Assembly: GCA_965657085.1 (NCBI GenBank)
Contig: CBFHND010000004.1
Span: forward strand, 62,001-126,000
Origin: CBFHND01 sp965657085
Lineage (GTDB): Bacteria; Pseudomonadota; Alphaproteobacteria; Rhodobacterales; Rhodobacteraceae
Direction: 5' to 3'
Length of the DNA stretch: 64,000 nt
The translations under genes were made by a program, and so were the position numbers. This document shows positions 60,556 through 64,000 of the stretch, piece by piece (position 1 is the stretch's first letter; every line of letters begins with the position of its first letter). The notes below the pieces were generated by a model. The model saw only the letters and a program-made list of their open reading frames with translations. It ran no database searches and was not told the DNA's origin.

Positions 60556-60603
60556 CCAAGCCTCCTCCCTGCTTGGGCGTGGGTGTCCCACGCGGCGAAT
60601 CTG

Positions 60604-60633
60604 TTGACAGCCTAGGGGTTGGCTGGCCATAGT
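60604..60633 (+). promoter_or_regulatory. Putative promoter of the sugar ABC operon
   Basis: TTGACA at 60604-60609 is a perfect -35 box. The best -10 match, CATAGT at 60628-60633 (4 of 6), comes after an 18-base spacer and abuts the first operator copy. A start about 65 bases before the substrate-binding-protein ATG would result. Confidence 0.5.
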
Positions 60634-60668
60634 TTCAATAGTTGGAATAAGGTTTCACTATGTGGAAC
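60632..60668. promoter_or_regulatory. Tandem IclR-type operator sites
   Basis: Two 17-base imperfect palindromes with 20-base centre spacing (about two helical turns): GTTTCAATAGTTGGAAT at 60632-60648 and GTTTCACTATGTGGAAC at 60652-60668. The second is a 7-bp inverted repeat with one mismatch around TAT. The spacing fits cooperative binding by a regulator tetramer, and the position downstream of the -10 box fits repression. Confidence 0.65.
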
Positions 60669-60702
60669 AAAAAGTCAAACAGAACCAACCGGGAGGAAAA
60701 CC

Positions 60703-61938
60703 ATGTTTCTGAAGATCAAGGCCGCGGCGGCGACGCTGGCGGCATCCACCATTCTGGCCGGCTCTGCCATGGCGGCCGATCTTGTGATCAACTTCGATGA
60801 CCTGAACCCAGGCCCGAAAAAGGGCTTTGAAGATGCCGTGGCGCAGTTTCAGGCCGAAAACCCTGACATCAACGTCATCACCAACATCAACGACCGCGAA
60901 GCGCACAAGACAGCGATCCGCAATTTCCTGACCGCGGATGCGCCCGACGTGACAAGCTGGTACCCCGGCAACCGCATGGCACCCTTTGTGGATGCGGGCC
61001 TGTTTCAGCCCGTGGACGATGTCTGGGAAGCAAACGGCTTCAAGGAAGACCTCGCCGCGATCATGCCAACCATGAGCCGTGATGGAAAAATCTGGGGCGT
61101 GCCTTACAGCTACTACCAGTGGGGCATCTACTACCGCAAAGACATCTTTGACCTTCTGAAGCTGGAAGAGCCGCAGACCTGGGACGAATTGTTGGCCGCT
61201 TGCGGCACGATGAAATCCAATGGTGTGACGCCGTTCACTATCGGGACAAAGTATCTTTGGACGGCTGCGGGTGTGTTTGACTACATCAACCTGCGCACCA
61301 ACGGCTATGACGTGCACAACGACCTGACTGCGGGCAAGATCAAGTACACCGATCCACGCATCAAGGCGACGTTCCAGAACTGGGAAACGCTGATCAATGA
61401 ATGCGGTTTCGGGGACAACCACGCCAGCATGTCGTGGCAGGACGCCATCGCACCTTTCGCCAATGGTGATGCTGCGATGTATGTCATGGGCAACTTCTCG
61501 GTGGATGGCTACAAGAACGCAGGCTTGACCGAAGACCAGATCGACTTCATGCCGTTCCCGACCATCAACGCGGATGTGGCCCCGGCAGAAGAAGCACCTG
61601 CGGATGCGTTCTTTATCCCGGCCAACGCCAATAACGTGGAAGATGCCAAGAAGTTCCTGGCCTTTGTTGCGCGTCCTGACGTGCAGTCCAAATGGAACGA
61701 GACCATTGGCCAGCTGCCCATCAACTCCAAGGCTTCGATCTCGGATGACAAGTTCATTCAAGAGGGCTTTGCGCTGTTGAATGGTGCATCGGGTCTGGCC
61801 CAATTCTATGACCGCGACGCACCTGCGGCCATGGCCAAGGCGGGCATGGAAGGGTTCCAGGAGTTCATGCTGGACACCTCCAAGATGGACGCAATCCTGC
61901 AGCGTTTGGACGGTGTTCAGGACGAAGTCTACAAGTAA
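60703..61938 (+). CDS. Carbohydrate ABC transporter substrate-binding protein
   Basis: 411 residues from MFLKIKAAAATL, with GGGAGGAAAACC before the ATG at 60703. The signal peptide ends AMA-AD. The mature protein is a family-1 sugar-binding protein: AHKTAIRNFLTADAPDVTSW, then GVPYSYYQWGIYYRKDIFD in the binding cleft and the ADAFFIPANANNVEDAKKFL segment. Together with the following permeases and a family-4 glycosidase it suggests uptake of an alpha-galactoside or alpha-glucoside (inference). First gene of the plus-strand operon. Confidence 0.93.
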   Translation: MFLKIKAAAATLAASTILAGSAMAADLVINFDDLNPGPKKGFEDAVAQFQAENPDINVITNINDREAHKTAIRNFLTADAPDVTSWYPGNRMAPFVDAGLFQPVDDVWEANGFKEDLAAIMPTMSRDGKIWGVPYSYYQWGIYYRKDIFDLLKLEEPQTWDELLAACGTMKSNGVTPFTIGTKYLWTAAGVFDYINLRTNGYDVHNDLTAGKIKYTDPRIKATFQNWETLINECGFGDNHASMSWQDAIAPFANGDAAMYVMGNFSVDGYKNAGLTEDQIDFMPFPTINADVAPAEEAPADAFFIPANANNVEDAKKFLAFVARPDVQSKWNETIGQLPINSKASISDDKFIQEGFALLNGASGLAQFYDRDAPAAMAKAGMEGFQEFMLDTSKMDAILQRLDGVQDEVYK

Positions 61939-61945
61939 GGCTCCC

Positions 61946-62035
61946 GAGGCCATCCATCGGGTGGCCTCATCCAAGCTTTGGCAGGACCGCGCCTTTCCCG
62001 TCCGGGAGGTCGGGCGCGATCTGGGCCGGAGGCCC
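61946..62035 (+). other. Three consecutive stem-loops between binding-protein and permease genes
   Basis: GAGGCCA (61946-61952) pairs with TGGCCTC (61962-61968). CGCGCC (61988-61993) pairs with GGCGCG (62013-62018). GGGCC (62023-62027) pairs with GGCCC (62031-62035). None has a U-run, so they are more likely mRNA-stabilising or processing elements that raise binding-protein output over the permeases than terminators. Confidence 0.6.
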
Positions 62036-62079
62036 GAACTTGACCAGGATCAACGTGCGCGCCGGAAAGGCAAAAACCG

Positions 62080-63075
62080 ATGACACAGGCCACTTCGCCA
62101 GACACCTCGCCGCACAATCAGCGCGGATGGTTGCGCCGCAACAAGCTTGCGGTGGCACCGTGGATATTCCTTGCACCGGCACTGGTCTTTTTCGCAATCT
62201 ACGTGGTCATCCCCATATTCGAAAGCATCGCCCTGTCGTTCTATGAATGGAACGGGCTTTACGGGCCTGATGGGGTCAGCACGGCCACGTGGGTGGGCTT
62301 TGATAACTACGTCAAACTCTGGAGTGATCCAAAGTTCTGGACGTCGCTCAAAAACAACGTGCTGTGGCTGGTCCTTTACATGCTTGCCGTGCCCGTGGGG
62401 CTGTTTATCGCGCTTTTCCTGAACCAGACGGTGACAGGCATGCGTTTTTACAAGTCCATGTTCTTCTTTCCCTTCGTGATCAGCCAGGTGGTTGTGGGTC
62501 TGATCTTTGGCTGGTTCTACAACCCTGACTTCGGCGTGGTCGGCACGGTTTGGAAGTGGGCGTTTTGCGAGGAAACCACCAATATCCTCGGCAATGTCAC
62601 ATCGCGCTGTGCGGCCCCCGTACCGGACATCCTGTCGAGCGCGGAATGGGCGACATACGGCATCATCGCCGCAGGTCTTTGGCCGCAAATCGCCTATTGC
62701 ATGATCCTGTACCTGACGGGTCTCAACAACGTCGCCAGCGACCAGATCGAGGCCGCGCGTCTGGACGGGGCCAAGGGCTGGCGGATGCTGTGGTTCGTGG
62801 TGTTGCCGCAACTGCGCCCGGCCACGTTCATCGCGGTGGTGGTGACGGTGATCGGCGCCCTGCGCAGCTTTGACATGATCGCGATCATGACGCAGGGCGG
62901 GCCATACGGCTCGACCAATGTGCTGGCCTACTACATGTACGAAACCGCAATCAGCGAATATGGCGAACGCTATGGCTATGGCTCGGCCATCGCCACGGTT
63001 CTGTTCATGATCATGTTGGTTTACATCAGCTACTTCCTGTGGCGGATGTACCAGGACGAAAAGGGGACACGCTGA
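62080..63075 (+). CDS. Carbohydrate ABC transporter permease (MalF-like)
   Basis: 331 residues. A cytoplasmic N-terminus (about 1-25) is followed by six membrane helices starting VAPWIFLAPALVFFAIYVVI. The cytoplasmic EAA loop reads EAARLDGAKGWRMLWFVVLP. It pairs with the next gene to form the importer channel. AAAGGC precedes the ATG. Its stop overlaps the start of the second permease gene (TGATG). Confidence 0.94.
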   Translation: MTQATSPDTSPHNQRGWLRRNKLAVAPWIFLAPALVFFAIYVVIPIFESIALSFYEWNGLYGPDGVSTATWVGFDNYVKLWSDPKFWTSLKNNVLWLVLYMLAVPVGLFIALFLNQTVTGMRFYKSMFFFPFVISQVVVGLIFGWFYNPDFGVVGTVWKWAFCEETTNILGNVTSRCAAPVPDILSSAEWATYGIIAAGLWPQIAYCMILYLTGLNNVASDQIEAARLDGAKGWRMLWFVVLPQLRPATFIAVVVTVIGALRSFDMIAIMTQGGPYGSTNVLAYYMYETAISEYGERYGYGSAIATVLFMIMLVYISYFLWRMYQDEKGTR

Positions 63076-63923
63076 TGTTTCCGCGCCCCATCGAAAAATC
63101 CAGCGCCGCCGCGCGCATCGGTTATCAGGCGTTCCTGCCCGTTGCGCTGATCATCTGGCTGTTGCCCTTGCTGGCGATTTTCCTGACGTCGATCCGATCG
63201 GCCAAGGACATCAGCTCCGGCAACATCTTTGGCTGGCCGTCCGAATTTGCCCTGTTCGACAACTACACGGCTGTCTTCACCCAGTCGGCCGCGGCCCAGT
63301 ACATGCTGAACTCGGTGATGATCACCGTACCGACCGTCCTGATTTCCGTCGCACTGGCTTGCCTTGCGGGCTACGCGCTTGCGATCTACCGCTTCAAGGT
63401 GGCCTTGCCGCTGTTTTTCCTGTTCGTGGCGGGCAATTTCATTCCTTTCCAGATCCTGATGGTGCCGGTGCGCGACATGAGCGTGCAAACCGGCCTTTAT
63501 GACACCATCGCGGGCCAGTTCCTGTTCCATGCGGCCTTCCAGACGGGGTTCTGCACGCTTTTCATGCGCAACTTCATCAAGGCGCTGCCCTTTGATCTGA
63601 TCGAAAGCGCGCGCATCGAGGGCGTCGCGGAATGGAAGATCTTCTGGTACGTCGTGTTGCCGCTGGTGCGTCCGGCCATTGCGGCGCTGTCGGTGCTGAT
63701 CTTTACCTTCGTTTGGAACGATTTCTTTTGGGCCAACGTCCTGACCCAGGGCGAAAGCGCCAAGCCGATCACGGCAGGCGTGCGCGCGCTCAACGGGCAA
63801 TTCGTGAACAACTGGCATCTGGTGTCCGCCGCGTCGCTTTTGGCCGCACTGCCACCCGTGGCCATGTTCTTTTTGATGCAACGGCACTTCATCGCCGGTT
63901 TGACACTTGGAGCCGTCAAATAA
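63075..63923 (+). CDS. Carbohydrate ABC transporter permease (MalG-like)
   Basis: 282 residues from the ATG overlapping the preceding stop; a longer upstream frame is a shadow of the MalF-like gene. Six helices begin at FLPVALIIWLLPLLAIFLTS. The EAA loop is ESARIEGVAEWKIFWYVVLP, followed by FTFVWNDFFWANVLTQ, typical of MalG-type subunits. The stop overlaps the next gene by one base. Confidence 0.94.
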   Translation: MFPRPIEKSSAAARIGYQAFLPVALIIWLLPLLAIFLTSIRSAKDISSGNIFGWPSEFALFDNYTAVFTQSAAAQYMLNSVMITVPTVLISVALACLAGYALAIYRFKVALPLFFLFVAGNFIPFQILMVPVRDMSVQTGLYDTIAGQFLFHAAFQTGFCTLFMRNFIKALPFDLIESARIEGVAEWKIFWYVVLPLVRPAIAALSVLIFTFVWNDFFWANVLTQGESAKPITAGVRALNGQFVNNWHLVSAASLLAALPPVAMFFLMQRHFIAGLTLGAVK

Positions 63924-64000
63924 TGAAAATCGCATTCATCGGTGCAGGCAGCACCATCTTCATGAAGAACATCGTGGGTGACGCGCTGCTGACGCCCAGC
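63923..64000 (+). CDS. Glycoside hydrolase family 4 (alpha-galactosidase/alpha-glucosidase type), N-terminus only
   Basis: Only 26 codons fall in the window: MKIAFIGAGSTIFMKNIVGD and a few more. The NAD-binding GxGS loop followed by a basic residue and LLTPS is the standard opening of family-4 glycosidases, which use NAD+ and Mn2+ to cleave alpha-linked sugars such as melibiose. TAATG overlap with the MalG-like gene makes it part of the importer operon, so it should act on the imported sugar. Specificity cannot be read from this fragment. Confidence 0.78.
   Translation, partial: MKIAFIGAGSTIFMKNIVGDALLTPS

Overview
The window comes from a GC-rich alphaproteobacterial chromosome. It most resembles the Rhodobacterales (Roseobacter group). 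The basis is the gene set and order: a Tad/Flp pilus operon, a coxB-ctaB-ctaG-coxC-surf1-thrC-M16 peptidase run, lysC followed by ptsP, a hut cluster that uses the HutF/HutG branch, a bacterial sodium channel, and RTX proteins. The genus cannot be fixed from the sequence alone. No rRNA, tRNA, CRISPR array, intact insertion sequence or phage gene was found.

Layout. 1-8.5 kb, minus strand: a Tad (tight adherence) pilus operon, two tandem Flp pilins followed by cpaB, cpaC, an OmpA-type lipoprotein, cpaE, cpaF, tadB and a tadC cut by the window edge. 8.9-12.3 kb: a lytic transglycosylase, then a minus-strand unit scoA, LOV photoreceptor kinase-like gene, scoB, small GNAT. Here a blue-light sensor gene lies between the two subunits of a 3-oxoacid CoA-transferase. 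12.5-17.9 kb: topA, dprA, tldD. 18.0-25.5 kb: the cytochrome c oxidase biogenesis operon, running into surf1, thrC, an M16 peptidase and a GNAT with start/stop overlaps. 25.5-32 kb: a metallo-beta-lactamase-fold protein, an FAD-linked oxidase, a NavBac-type sodium channel, a Tat-exported Acg-like oxidoreductase, apt, a LysE exporter and mtnP.

32-34 kb has low coding density: an unusual NAD-dependent epimerase-like gene flanked by about 0.3 and 0.9 kb without convincing genes. A SulP anion transporter follows. 35.7-39.9 kb holds four RTX (calcium-binding repeat) genes in tandem. The third has a one-base frameshift; the fourth appears to have lost its ATG and its C-terminal tail. 40-45 kb: flavin reductase, GNAT, EcsC, modABC, Nudix. 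45-50 kb: DUF1178, SDR, lysC, ptsP. 50.1-58.4 kb: a complete histidine-utilisation cluster (hutF-hutC divergent from hutI-hutH-hutG-hutU) with a palindromic operator in the shared intergenic region and a Rieske oxygenase gene directly after hutU. 58.7-64 kb: a carbohydrate ABC importer with a divergent IclR regulator, ending in the first codons of a family-4 glycosidase.

The observations most worth following are: the LOV protein inside the CoA-transferase operon, whose HisKA_2-like region lacks the phospho-acceptor histidine; the decaying RTX paralogue array with a shared N-terminal domain I do not recognise; the Rieske oxygenase coupled to the hut genes; and the OmpA lipoprotein occupying the CpaD position of the Tad locus.
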